DNA of 64,000 bases from Methylobacter sp. S3L5C. GTDB lineage: Bacteria > Pseudomonadota > Gammaproteobacteria > Methylococcales > Methylomonadaceae. This document shows positions 20,223 to 29,226 of this stretch, in pieces; the first letter of the stretch is position 1; every line of letters starts with the position of its first letter. The notes beneath the pieces were generated by a model. That model did not search any database, was not told where the DNA came from, and saw only the letters and a list, made by a program, of their open reading frames with translations. The translations under genes were made by a program, and so were the position numbers. The DNA is taken from positions 2,356,001 through 2,420,000 of the forward strand of contig NZ_CP076024.1 in assembly GCF_022788635.1 (NCBI RefSeq). Direction: 5' to 3'.

Positions 20223-20909
20223 TTACAGGCTCTGCCGAATTGTTTGGACAGTGGCATCAGTTAGCGGCTGTCTGTTATTGTCTCTGATAGTGCCGTCCAA
20301 TTCTATGGCTAATAATTGAATCGTATCCAGATAGTCATCAAAAACCGCTTGCGCATCATCCAATGCGCCTGGCTGCATAAAAAATACCAGTCCCGGACAA
20401 TAAAATGTGTCCAGATCGTTATTTGGAAAAGTACCCGGCTCAACCATACAGGCAACACCAAAATCTACCAGCCGATTAGCATCCAGTCGTTCATATATTT
20501 TCAGGTTGCCATATTCAAGTCCGACAATTCCAAAAGCATTGACTAAATCAATACCATTAAAGCCTTGGTCAGCGTTGGCGATAAGACTGAACTGGATAAT
20601 GGCAGGAACGGCAACTTGAGGTGGCGGCTCAATATCATCATCTTCAAGTTCAATAGTATTCTCTTCAGGTTCATAAACAGAGTAGTCCTGTTCAAAATAA
20701 TGATGATCAATAGTCTCTGCTGGTTGGTTATCCGTTCTTTCATCATCGACAGGTAACGGTTTATAACGTTGCCCTTTGGTATCGTGGTCATCATGAAAAT
20801 CCAGGTCTTCCCGGAATTTTTTATTTTTTAAATAAGTCCATGTCAACATGCCCATAATAATCATTAGGCCCGTTGCTATAATTACAATTCTTAGTAGTTC
20901 TTTATCCAT
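20223..20909 (-). CDS. zipA: Cell division protein ZipA
   Basis: ZipA is the inner-membrane tether of FtsZ and a septal ring protein restricted to gammaproteobacteria. The 228-residue protein has an N-terminal membrane segment (residues about 6-26, LLRIVIIATGLMIIMGMLTW) followed by a charged stretch, an acidic linker (about 35-90) and a C-terminal FtsZ-binding domain (about 95-228, with VDFGVACMVEPGTFP and PGLVFFMQPG). Its ATG overlaps the smc stop by one base (TAATG), so translational coupling is likely. The linker is shorter than in Escherichia coli ZipA. Confidence 0.92.
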   Translation of the reverse strand: MDKELLRIVIIATGLMIIMGMLTWTYLKNKKFREDLDFHDDHDTKGQRYKPLPVDDERTDNQPAETIDHHYFEQDYSVYEPEENTIELEDDDIEPPPQVAVPAIIQFSLIANADQGFNGIDLVNAFGIVGLEYGNLKIYERLDANRLVDFGVACMVEPGTFPNNDLDTFYCPGLVFFMQPGALDDAQAVFDDYLDTIQLLAIELDGTIRDNNRQPLTDATVQTIRQSL

Positions 20910-23900
20910 TAGATTTCCGCCAGACTCACTGCTTCTTCAATATCAACTGCGACCATCCGGGACACGCCCGGTTCTTTCATCGTAACACCTGCCAACTGTT
21001 TTGCAATTTCCATAGTTGCCTTATTATGAGAAATATACAAAAATTGAACAGATGCCGACATCTCTTCTACCATTTTTGAAAACCGTCCCACATTTGCATC
21101 ATCGAGTGGTGCATCAACTTCATCCAACAGGCAAAAAGGCGCTGGATTGAGCTCAAAAATTGAAAATACCAGTGCTACCGCTGTTAATGCTTTTTCTCCA
21201 CCTGACAGCAAATGAATGGAGCTATTTCGTTTGCCGGGCGGTTGAGCAATAATATTTACCCCCGCTTCCAGTAAGTCTTGCTCGGTCAATTCCAGATAGG
21301 CTTGGCCGCCACCAAATAGTTTGGGAAATTTCTCCTGCAATCCGGTGTTTATTTTATCGAATGTTTCTTTAAAACGCAGCCTACTTTCTTTATCAATTTT
21401 ACTAATTGCCTGATCCAGTATTTGTAATGCCTCAATCAGGTCGGCATGTTGCTCATCAAGAAAGTTCATCCGTGCAGATTGAGACTTGTATTCTTCTATA
21501 GCAGTCAGGTTAATAGTCCCCAAGCGTTCAATCTGAATTGATAACTCATCAACTTGTTTTTTCCAGTGAGGTTCTTGGGCTTGATCAGGCAGGGTCTTTA
21601 AAATATCCTCAGCATTCGCATCAATTTCTTTAAGTTGTTCATTGACAGTTTGCTGGCGAACTTTAATTTCCTGTAATTCAAAGCGAATAGTATCCAGTGC
21701 TTCCTTTTGTTTGTCCAATGCTCTTTGTTCGTGAGTATGTTGTTCAGCCAGTTGCGTTATATCCGCTTCGACGGCCTCCTGCAATAAGCGCTGATTTTTC
21801 AAATCAGCTTCCAGTTTATCTTTAGCTATAATTTGCTGCGCCAATTGTTTTTTTTCCTCATCCAGTGGCGTCAGCGTTTGTTGCAGTTTTTTCTCCAGAT
21901 TGGCAAGCCAGTCAATTGAATGTTGATGTTGGTTTTGCAAACGGTCAATTTGTTTACTGGTTGACGCTTCAGAAGAACGTAACGAGTCAATCTGTGCTTT
22001 TATGCTGTAAACCTGTTGTCTTGCTTCATTAACGGCGCGCTCGATATTATCATGCTGTGCTTGCAAAAGCTGGTTTGATACTTCAAGTTCGTGTTTGTTT
22101 TGTTCCTGCTGCGCTAAAACAGTTTCCGCTTCTTCCTGCAATAACCCTGATTCAGCAATAATCTCGGCATTGTCACGCGTTTCGCGAAGGATTTCTTCAA
22201 GGTCATTAGCTATCTGTTCAAGGCGGCGTTGTTGATGTTCCCAGCGCGTAGAGTACGCACTAAATTCCGCACTCTTAATGGCCAGTTCAGAACCCAGTCT
22301 ATTGTCTTGCTGTTGAATAGCTTCGCGCAATACTTCGGCTTCTTTTAACGCGATTTCGGTATCTGCCAATTGATCTTCAAAGGTCGTCATTTCAACGATT
22401 AATACTTCTTGCCGAAGTTTTAGCAGGCGTAATTCTTTCTCACGCTGTAAAACTCCCACATTACTATCTTTAGCGTGGCTTATTTTTAGCCAATTTTGTC
22501 CAAACCAGGTACCGTCAGGGGTAATAACTGACTCATAACAGTTTGTGTTGACGGACAACGCTCTGGCAGCATCATGATTATCTGCGCAATAAACACCAGT
22601 TAATAAAGTGCTTAAATCCCAAGGTGCGTTAACTTTGTCCAGCAAGGTAAGCGACCCCTCCTTGACGAGGTATTGCGCAGCATTGTTGGTTTTGGTTTCA
22701 AATAGAGTGAGCGATTCATTAGTCAGACGGTTTAAGCCAGGAATAACAGCATCGGCACTTTCCACACAAATGGCTTCCAGATAGTTTCCAAGAACAGTTT
22801 CAACGGCGGTATCCCAGCCTGACTCTACTTCAAGGCATTCAGCCAGTCGTTGGTTTTTGTTTAGATTCATGGCTTCCAGCCAAGTACCTAATTTTTTATT
22901 GTCTTTACCCATGGCATGTTGCTGTAATAACTCCAGTGACGTTATTTTACCTTTAATACCATGACTTTCAGAGCGGCGTGTATGCAGAGTATCATGTAGC
23001 TCTTTTACCTGATGGCGCTGCTCACGAATTTGCTGATGCAATTTTTCCAGTTGGGCTTGATGATCATCACGTTGAAAACTGATAATCTCAATATCCGCGT
23101 CCAGTGTTTCAATATCAACCTGCAATTGACTCGATGACAGTTCGTCGCGTTCGCTGTGCAATTTATCCATGCGGATTTGTAATTGACGATTCTGGTTTGC
23201 CAATTGCTGGGTTTTTACCTTTTGTACTTCGGCCTGTTCCTTATATTCCGAACTCATCGTCCGATACGCTTCCCACTGCGTTTGCCATAAGCTCCTTTGT
23301 CCCTTGGTATTGTGTTGTTGCTCGACAATATCTTCTTGCCTTTCCTGGGCAATAATCCAGCTTTCTTCAGCTTCCAGTAAAGATTGTTTTATCTCATCCA
23401 GGGTCTGTAAATCAGATCCAAGCTGGCTCAATGATTGATCTGCCTGGAGCTTGGTACGATTGATTTCAAGCAAGGTTTCTTCATGGCTGGATTTATGATG
23501 CTTGATAGCTTGTTGAAGACCGCTGACCTCAGCAACAAGGGTGTAATAGTCACCCTGAGTCGTATTTAGCTGTTGCTGCCGAATTTTATGTTCAGCTCGT
23601 TTTGTCTCGATAGCATTGTTAATATCCCGTAAAATCACAAACAGGCGATTGTGTTCGATAGCCACGCCTTGGAGTTTTATTTCCAACTGCTTCGCTGCTT
23701 GCTGATAAGCATTCCAGCGCATGGCCAATAACTCTAACTTAAACTGGCGTTCCTGTTTTTTTAGTTCGGTGTACTTTTCGGCTTTTTCTGCCTGTTTTTG
23801 TAAATGCTTAAGTTGCTTGTCAACTTCTTCGCGCAAATCATCAAGTCGTTCCAGATTTTCGCGGGTATGCTTCATTCGGTTTTCGGTTTCGCTACGCCGT

Positions 23901-24424
23901 TCTTTATATTTGGAAATACCCGCAGCTTCTTCGATATGCACTCTTAGCTCTTCAGGTTTTGCTTCAACCATCCGGGAGATAGTGCCCTGTTCAATAATGG
24001 CATAACTTCTCGATCCTAAACCCGTTCCCAAAAACAGATCGGTAATATCTTTGCGCCTGCAACGTGAACCATTGAGTAAAAACAAGGATTGGCCGTCACG
24101 GCTAACCTGTCTCTTGATGGCAATGGAATTGTATTGCGCATATTCGCCGCCCATCTTGCCATCTGAATTATCAAAAACCAGCTCGACCGAAGCGGTACTG
24201 ACCGGTTTACGCCCTGATGAGCCATTAAAAATAACGTCAGACATGCTGCCGCCACGCAGATGTTTGGCAGAACTTTCTCCCATTACCCAGCGCACAGCAT
24301 CAATAATATTGGATTTTCCACAGCCATTGGGACCAACAATCGCAGTCAAATTACCGTTAATAGGAATGACTGTTGGATCAACAAAGGATTTAAAACCCGA
24401 CAGTTTGATTTTTTCCAGCTTCAA
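20909..24424 (-). CDS. smc: Chromosome segregation ATPase SMC
   Basis: A structural-maintenance-of-chromosomes protein of 1171 residues, working as a homodimer that organises the nucleoid. The N-terminal head has Walker A GPNGCGKSNIIDA (about 32-44). Two long coiled coils flank a hinge at about 500-640. The C-terminal head has the signature LLSGGEKALTA and Walker B FCLLDEVDAPLDD. It uses the bacterial SMC form rather than MukB. It heads the smc-zipA-ligA block, a common gammaproteobacterial order. Confidence 0.98.
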   Translation of the reverse strand: MKLEKIKLSGFKSFVDPTVIPINGNLTAIVGPNGCGKSNIIDAVRWVMGESSAKHLRGGSMSDVIFNGSSGRKPVSTASVELVFDNSDGKMGGEYAQYNSIAIKRQVSRDGQSLFLLNGSRCRRKDITDLFLGTGLGSRSYAIIEQGTISRMVEAKPEELRVHIEEAAGISKYKERRSETENRMKHTRENLERLDDLREEVDKQLKHLQKQAEKAEKYTELKKQERQFKLELLAMRWNAYQQAAKQLEIKLQGVAIEHNRLFVILRDINNAIETKRAEHKIRQQQLNTTQGDYYTLVAEVSGLQQAIKHHKSSHEETLLEINRTKLQADQSLSQLGSDLQTLDEIKQSLLEAEESWIIAQERQEDIVEQQHNTKGQRSLWQTQWEAYRTMSSEYKEQAEVQKVKTQQLANQNRQLQIRMDKLHSERDELSSSQLQVDIETLDADIEIISFQRDDHQAQLEKLHQQIREQRHQVKELHDTLHTRRSESHGIKGKITSLELLQQHAMGKDNKKLGTWLEAMNLNKNQRLAECLEVESGWDTAVETVLGNYLEAICVESADAVIPGLNRLTNESLTLFETKTNNAAQYLVKEGSLTLLDKVNAPWDLSTLLTGVYCADNHDAARALSVNTNCYESVITPDGTWFGQNWLKISHAKDSNVGVLQREKELRLLKLRQEVLIVEMTTFEDQLADTEIALKEAEVLREAIQQQDNRLGSELAIKSAEFSAYSTRWEHQQRRLEQIANDLEEILRETRDNAEIIAESGLLQEEAETVLAQQEQNKHELEVSNQLLQAQHDNIERAVNEARQQVYSIKAQIDSLRSSEASTSKQIDRLQNQHQHSIDWLANLEKKLQQTLTPLDEEKKQLAQQIIAKDKLEADLKNQRLLQEAVEADITQLAEQHTHEQRALDKQKEALDTIRFELQEIKVRQQTVNEQLKEIDANAEDILKTLPDQAQEPHWKKQVDELSIQIERLGTINLTAIEEYKSQSARMNFLDEQHADLIEALQILDQAISKIDKESRLRFKETFDKINTGLQEKFPKLFGGGQAYLELTEQDLLEAGVNIIAQPPGKRNSSIHLLSGGEKALTAVALVFSIFELNPAPFCLLDEVDAPLDDANVGRFSKMVEEMSASVQFLYISHNKATMEIAKQLAGVTMKEPGVSRMVAVDIEEAVSLAEI

Positions 24425-24844
24425 AACAGGGTTTAATCCTATGCCTTAGTTAAATAGCCGAGCATTATCGATGATATTTGCCTTGGTTTCGACTTTTTAA
24501 TTAACTATTTAGTTTTTAGTCTTAATATTTTGTCGTTCTTGAAATAACCAGTATTTTAAAAAATCTTTAATGTGTTGTTTTTTATGATATTTTCTTTTGG
24601 ATAACAAAGTTTTTTTTGATTGAGCAAAGAAAAGACTTCCGCTTTGGTTAGTCGTACCATGTATTTCTTTTGCGATGGTGTTTATTAATGTCAATGTAAG
24701 GGCATTATATGTGGCTACTATCATTTGTATATTAATGCTGACAGCCTTCTGGGCAGGGCGTTTACCAAGCCGTCTTTATTTACGGCATTAAACTTATCTG
24801 GCACAGCTGACGTATAATGGTTTTATTTTATCTGACCTTTTTTG
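24425..24844. promoter_or_regulatory. 420-base divergent smc/hrpA region with candidate hrpA -10
   Basis: An AT-rich gene-free stretch between divergent genes. A perfect TATAAT at 24813-24818 lies 26 bases before the hrpA ATG, but no good -35 sits 16-18 bases upstream of it. A 71-codon minus-strand frame (24509-24724) was judged spurious. The smc promoter must also lie here but I cannot place it. Confidence 0.45.
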
Positions 24845-27800
24845 ATGCCTTCTTCCGACCTAGTTAAACAACTCACCCAGCAATTACCGCACTGTCTTAA
24901 TCAAGACAGGCATGTTTTAAAGCGCCAGTTAGACAGGTTACGGAGTGAAACTCAGAAAGGCAAAGATCCGCTAGAGCAACTGAACACGTTAGCCGGCCGT
25001 TTTGAGAAATCTGTCGCATTAAGAGCCAAGCGACTTGCCAGTATTCCACCCCTGAATTTCCCGGATTTACCTGTCACAGGTAAAAAAGATGACATCGCCA
25101 AACTGATCAAGGAAAATCAGGTAGTGATTGTTTGCGGCGAAACCGGTTCCGGTAAAACCACCCAGTTACCCAAAATTTGTTTATCTATAGGTCTGGGTGC
25201 AGCGGGTTTTATTGGCCACACACAGCCCAGGCGAATTGCTGCACGGACGGTTGCTGATCGTATTGCCGAAGAACTCGGTGAATCGATAGGAAAGTCAGTG
25301 GGTTATAAAATTCGTTTTAATGATAAAACGCATGCAGAGTCATTGGTTAAATTAATGACTGATGGTATTTTGCTGGCGGAATCGCAAAATGATCCTTACT
25401 TAAGTCAATACGACACTATCATTATTGATGAGGCCCATGAACGTAGTTTAAATATCGACTTTTTATTGGGTTATTTAAAATGGCTGTTGCCAAAACGTCC
25501 GGATTTAAAGGTAATCATTACCTCGGCAACCATCGATCCGCAACGTTTCTCTACCCATTTTAATAATGCGCCTATTATTGAAGTGTCAGGGCGGACTTAT
25601 CCGGTTGATATGCGCTATCGTCCTATTATTCCCAAACAGGAGATTGGGAACGAGGAAGACGATGACCAATCTGCCGGGAGCAGATTGGCGCGTACAGCCC
25701 TTGATGAAACTAGCGACGATCTGCAAAACGCAATACTGGATGCAGTTGATGAACTGTATCGGGATTTACGCGGCGATATACTCATTTTTCTCAGTGGTGA
25801 ACGGGAAATCAGGGAAACGACTGATTCTTTAAAAAAACACCATCCTACGCAATATGAAATTTTGCCACTATATTCAAAACTCAGTGTCAGCGAACAGGAG
25901 CGGGTGTTCAAGCCCAAAGGTGGAAAAATACGTATTGTGTTGGCAACCAATGTCGCCGAAACCTCGTTAACCGTTCCAGGTATCCGTGGTGTAATCGATA
26001 CGGGTCATGCACGTATCAGTCGCTATAGCCATCGCAGTAAAATCCAGCGTTTACCGATTGAACGTATTTCGCAGTCCAGTGCCAATCAAAGGGCAGGGCG
26101 GTGTGGTCGTGTTGCTGAAGGAATTTGTATTCGGCTATATTCGCATGATGACTATCTGGCCAGACCGGAATTTACCGAGCCGGAAATTATGCGTACCAAT
26201 TTGTCTGCGGTTATTTTGCAGATGACGGCATTAAATCTGGGTGAAATTGAAGATTTCCCGTTTTTGGAACCCCCTGAAGATAAAATGATTCGGGATGGTA
26301 AAAATGTATTGCATGAAGTTAATGCTTTGGATAAAGCTGGGAAGCTGACCGACATAGGCAAACAGTTAGCCAAATTCCCGACTGATCCCAAATTGGCGCG
26401 TATGTTGATTGCAGCAGCGCACGAGCATTGCTTAACCGAAGTGGCCATTATTGTGTCAGCGTTAAGCGTACAGGATCCGCGCGAAAAACCGGCCGATAAA
26501 ATGCAGCAAGCGGATGCCAAACATGTGGCATTTCGTCATCCTGAATCTGATTTTTTAACGGTACTGAATATCTGGAATACCTTTGAAGAACAGAAGAAGC
26601 ATCTGTCTAATAGTAAACTACGTAAATATTGTAGCGATAATTTTCTGTCCTACATCAGAATGCGTGAGTGGTTTGATATTCACGCCCAAATTATGCAGGT
26701 GATTAAAGGTGATTTAAAAATGCACCCGAACACCGATGATGCCGGTTATGAAAAAATTCATCGCGCCTTGTTGCCGGGTTTGTTATCCAATATTGGTTTT
26801 CGGCATGAATCTCACGAATATTTGGGCGCACGGGGTTTAAAATTTTTTATTTTCCCAGGTTCCGGGCTACATAAACTTAAACCCAAGTGGATTATGGCAG
26901 CAGAGCAGGTTGAAACCAGTAAGGTTTATGCCCGTAATGTCGCCAGAATTGAACCTGAATGGATAGAGCAATGTGCGGCGCATTTGGTTAAGCATAACTA
27001 TTATGACCCGCATTGGGCAAAAAAGTCGGCGCGATGTATGGTGTCGGCAAGAACTTTGTTATATGGCTTAACTTTGCAGGCAGGGCGAAAGATTCCTTAT
27101 GATCATGTTGATCCAAAAGCTGCCAGAGAGATTTTTATCCGTTCGGCGTTGGTTGATCACGATTATCACAGTAATGCACCTTTCTACATCGCCAATCAAA
27201 AGTTGCTGGAAGAAGTTGGGATTATTCAGCATAAAGGCCGTCGTGTTGATCTGGTGGTTGATGAACAGTGGCTTTATAAATTTTACGATAACAAACTGCC
27301 GCCTGAAATTGTTAGTGGCGTTACTTTGGATACCTGGCGAAAAACAGTCGAACGCGCTAATCTCAAAATCTTGTTTTTAACCAAGGAAGATTTAACGCGT
27401 GAAGAAGAGGAAGACTATGTCAATGAATGGGATTTTCCAGACAGCAAAAAAATAGGTAATTTGACTCTCCCGTTACAATATCGTTTTGAACCAGGACATG
27501 ATGAAGATGGCGTAACGGTAATTATCCCTGTACATCAGTTAAATCAACTATCGCAAGCGCCTTTTGAGTGGCTGGTACCGGGTTTGTTGGAAGAAAAATG
27601 TATTGCCTTGATTAAATCCCTGCCCAAGCAAATTAGAAAACATTTTGTTCCTGTGCCGCAAACCGTTAAGCAATGTCTGGAAATTGAACCCGATTTTAAA
27701 GGTACATTACAGGAATGGTTGGGTAACCGGTTACGAAAATTAACGGGCGAAGCGATTCCATTAAATGCCTGGAATTTGGACGGGTTAACCGACCATTTGA

Positions 27801-28816
27801 AAATGAATTTTAGAGTCGTTGACGATCAGGACAAACTGCTTGATTACGGTAGGGATTTAAAAAAATTACAGCTTAAATACACGACCAAAGCCGAGCACAG
27901 TTTTGACCAAATAGCCGCTGATGAACTAAATTATACCGGCTGTATTCAATGGGCGTTTGATGACCTTCCCGAGACCTGGCAATTTATCCAGAAGGGACAA
28001 AATTTTATTGGTTTTCCGGCCATTATTGATGAAGGTGATGCTGTTGGTGTGCGTATTTTTGACACAGAGCAGAAAGCGGCATTACAACATCAAAAGGGTT
28101 TGATGCGCTTACTTAAGTTGCAATTACGTAAAGAATGCACTTATATCATCAAAAATATGCCACAGTCGGCAGCAGTAGAATTAACCTATAATCGTTTACC
28201 CAAGCATCCAATTTTATCGTTATTAGCGGGTGAAAATGGCGTAGCAAGCACCTCGTATAAAGAAGATATGTTGTATTTGATTTTATACAGTGTATTTATT
28301 GACGGTAAATCCATCCGGACCCAACAAGCATTTGAGCAAAGTTTGCAACAATACAAGCCCGAGTTGATTGGTATCGGTAATGATGCCGGAAAAACAGCTT
28401 TGGAGATTATGGAGCTTTATGGCGTAATAAAAAAATGCATGGAACGAACCCTACATGCTAATGATCCTCTGGCAAATGATATCAATGAGCAATTAAACTT
28501 ACTCATTTATGCGGGGTTTATTCGTAATACACCTTATCAATGCCTTAAAGCCATTCCTCGCTATCTAAAAGCAATACAATATCGCCTTGATAAGCGAGAT
28601 CATAATCTCCAAAAAACTCAGGAAGTTACTCGGTATTCTGTACGTTTTTGGAAGGATATCGAGAAAAAAGCTAAAAAAGACTGGGTTATACCAGAGCAAG
28701 ACCCGTTTCGTTGGGCCATTGAAGAGTTCAGGGTTTCGTTGTTTGCCCAGCAACTTAAAACTGCTTATCCGGTTTCCGTAAAGCGCATGGATAAGCTTTG
28801 GGACGAACACGGATAA
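24845..28816 (+). CDS. hrpA: ATP-dependent RNA helicase HrpA (DEAH-box)
   Basis: A large DEAH-box helicase of about 1323 residues, close to the roughly 1300 of Escherichia coli HrpA. HrpA takes part in mRNA processing and in resolving stalled ribosomes. Motif I is GETGSGKTTQLP, motif II DEAHERS, motif III TSATID and motif VI QRAGRCGR. They are followed by the winged-helix/ratchet, OB-fold (HA2/OB_NTP_bind) and the long HrpA-specific C-terminus (DUF3418-type region). The TTG at 24842 is also in frame, but ATG 24845 is more likely. It is monocistronic and converges on lnt. Confidence 0.97.
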   Translation: MPSSDLVKQLTQQLPHCLNQDRHVLKRQLDRLRSETQKGKDPLEQLNTLAGRFEKSVALRAKRLASIPPLNFPDLPVTGKKDDIAKLIKENQVVIVCGETGSGKTTQLPKICLSIGLGAAGFIGHTQPRRIAARTVADRIAEELGESIGKSVGYKIRFNDKTHAESLVKLMTDGILLAESQNDPYLSQYDTIIIDEAHERSLNIDFLLGYLKWLLPKRPDLKVIITSATIDPQRFSTHFNNAPIIEVSGRTYPVDMRYRPIIPKQEIGNEEDDDQSAGSRLARTALDETSDDLQNAILDAVDELYRDLRGDILIFLSGEREIRETTDSLKKHHPTQYEILPLYSKLSVSEQERVFKPKGGKIRIVLATNVAETSLTVPGIRGVIDTGHARISRYSHRSKIQRLPIERISQSSANQRAGRCGRVAEGICIRLYSHDDYLARPEFTEPEIMRTNLSAVILQMTALNLGEIEDFPFLEPPEDKMIRDGKNVLHEVNALDKAGKLTDIGKQLAKFPTDPKLARMLIAAAHEHCLTEVAIIVSALSVQDPREKPADKMQQADAKHVAFRHPESDFLTVLNIWNTFEEQKKHLSNSKLRKYCSDNFLSYIRMREWFDIHAQIMQVIKGDLKMHPNTDDAGYEKIHRALLPGLLSNIGFRHESHEYLGARGLKFFIFPGSGLHKLKPKWIMAAEQVETSKVYARNVARIEPEWIEQCAAHLVKHNYYDPHWAKKSARCMVSARTLLYGLTLQAGRKIPYDHVDPKAAREIFIRSALVDHDYHSNAPFYIANQKLLEEVGIIQHKGRRVDLVVDEQWLYKFYDNKLPPEIVSGVTLDTWRKTVERANLKILFLTKEDLTREEEEDYVNEWDFPDSKKIGNLTLPLQYRFEPGHDEDGVTVIIPVHQLNQLSQAPFEWLVPGLLEEKCIALIKSLPKQIRKHFVPVPQTVKQCLEIEPDFKGTLQEWLGNRLRKLTGEAIPLNAWNLDGLTDHLKMNFRVVDDQDKLLDYGRDLKKLQLKYTTKAEHSFDQIAADELNYTGCIQWAFDDLPETWQFIQKGQNFIGFPAIIDEGDAVGVRIFDTEQKAALQHQKGLMRLLKLQLRKECTYIIKNMPQSAAVELTYNRLPKHPILSLLAGENGVASTSYKEDMLYLILYSVFIDGKSIRTQQAFEQSLQQYKPELIGIGNDAGKTALEIMELYGVIKKCMERTLHANDPLANDINEQLNLLIYAGFIRNTPYQCLKAIPRYLKAIQYRLDKRDHNLQKTQEVTRYSVRFWKDIEKKAKKDWVIPEQDPFRWAIEEFRVSLFAQQLKTAYPVSVKRMDKLWDEHG

Positions 28817-28827
28817 ATTTTAAAGGA

Positions 28828-28866
28828 TTCTCGCCACGAAGACACGAAGGATACAAAGAAAGAAAA
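28828..28866 (+). repeat. Short degenerate tandem repeat after hrpA
   Basis: The segment reads CCACGAAGACACGAAGG followed by ATACAAAGAAAG: three or four degenerate copies of a unit of about 9 bases (ACGAAGACACGAAGGATAC). Sequences of this CCACGAAGACACGAAG type occur in intergenic DNA of many environmental bacteria, which is recalled and not checked here. Confidence 0.4.
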
Positions 28867-28949
28867 TAAGTGTTTGTGCACAGAAAAAAATCAATGACTT
28901 ACAATAGCTTTTATTTGAGCGCTTAGGTGCTCCGTAATGGCTATAAATA

Positions 28950-29090
28950 AACTTGTAACTTATTGATAAATTAGAGTAACTATCAGGTTGTCGTGTTTTT
29001 GTACAATTTAACAAAACTGTAATAAAAACGGCAGTTAAGAGTGTGATATCACAATCTATACACAGAGTTATCCACAGGTTTTGTGGGAAA
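28950..29090 (+). repeat. Duplicated DnaA-box element, copy 1
   Basis: This is one of two copies (the other at 36920-37050) of an element of about 120 bases. The core GTACAATTTAACAAAAC starts at 29001 and continues through GTAATAAAAACGGC and GTTAAGAG with only single-base differences. A perfect DnaA box TTATCCACA lies at 29068-29076, exactly 67 bases after the core start, as in copy 2. AACTG and CAGTT flank the middle and can pair. Another small hairpin overlaps the DnaA box (CCACA with TGTGG). This copy lies between convergent genes, so it is not a gene promoter. Confidence 0.65.
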
Positions 29091-29116
29091 CTTGCAAAGA
29101 GCTTGTTTTAACAGAT

Positions 29117-29143
29117 AAATCCGGATTTTTCTTATCCGGATTT
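29117..29143. terminator. Perfect 10-bp hairpin between convergent hrpA and lnt
   Basis: AAATCCGGAT at 29117-29126 pairs with ATCCGGATTT at 29134-29143 across a 7-base loop. It sits between the ends of hrpA and lnt and probably ends one or both transcripts, though neither strand shows a long T-run directly after it. Confidence 0.55.
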
Positions 29144-29226
29144 ACGTGGCGAAAATAACATTTCAGGTTTTTTTATCAGTATCTGTATACAAAATAAATC
29201 AATGGCTTAACGTCTGATTAGGTGTA

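Noticed and set aside
24509-24724. 71-codon minus-strand frame between smc and hrpA
   Set aside because: Very AT-rich, no ribosome site, low-complexity product, and it occupies the divergent promoter region.
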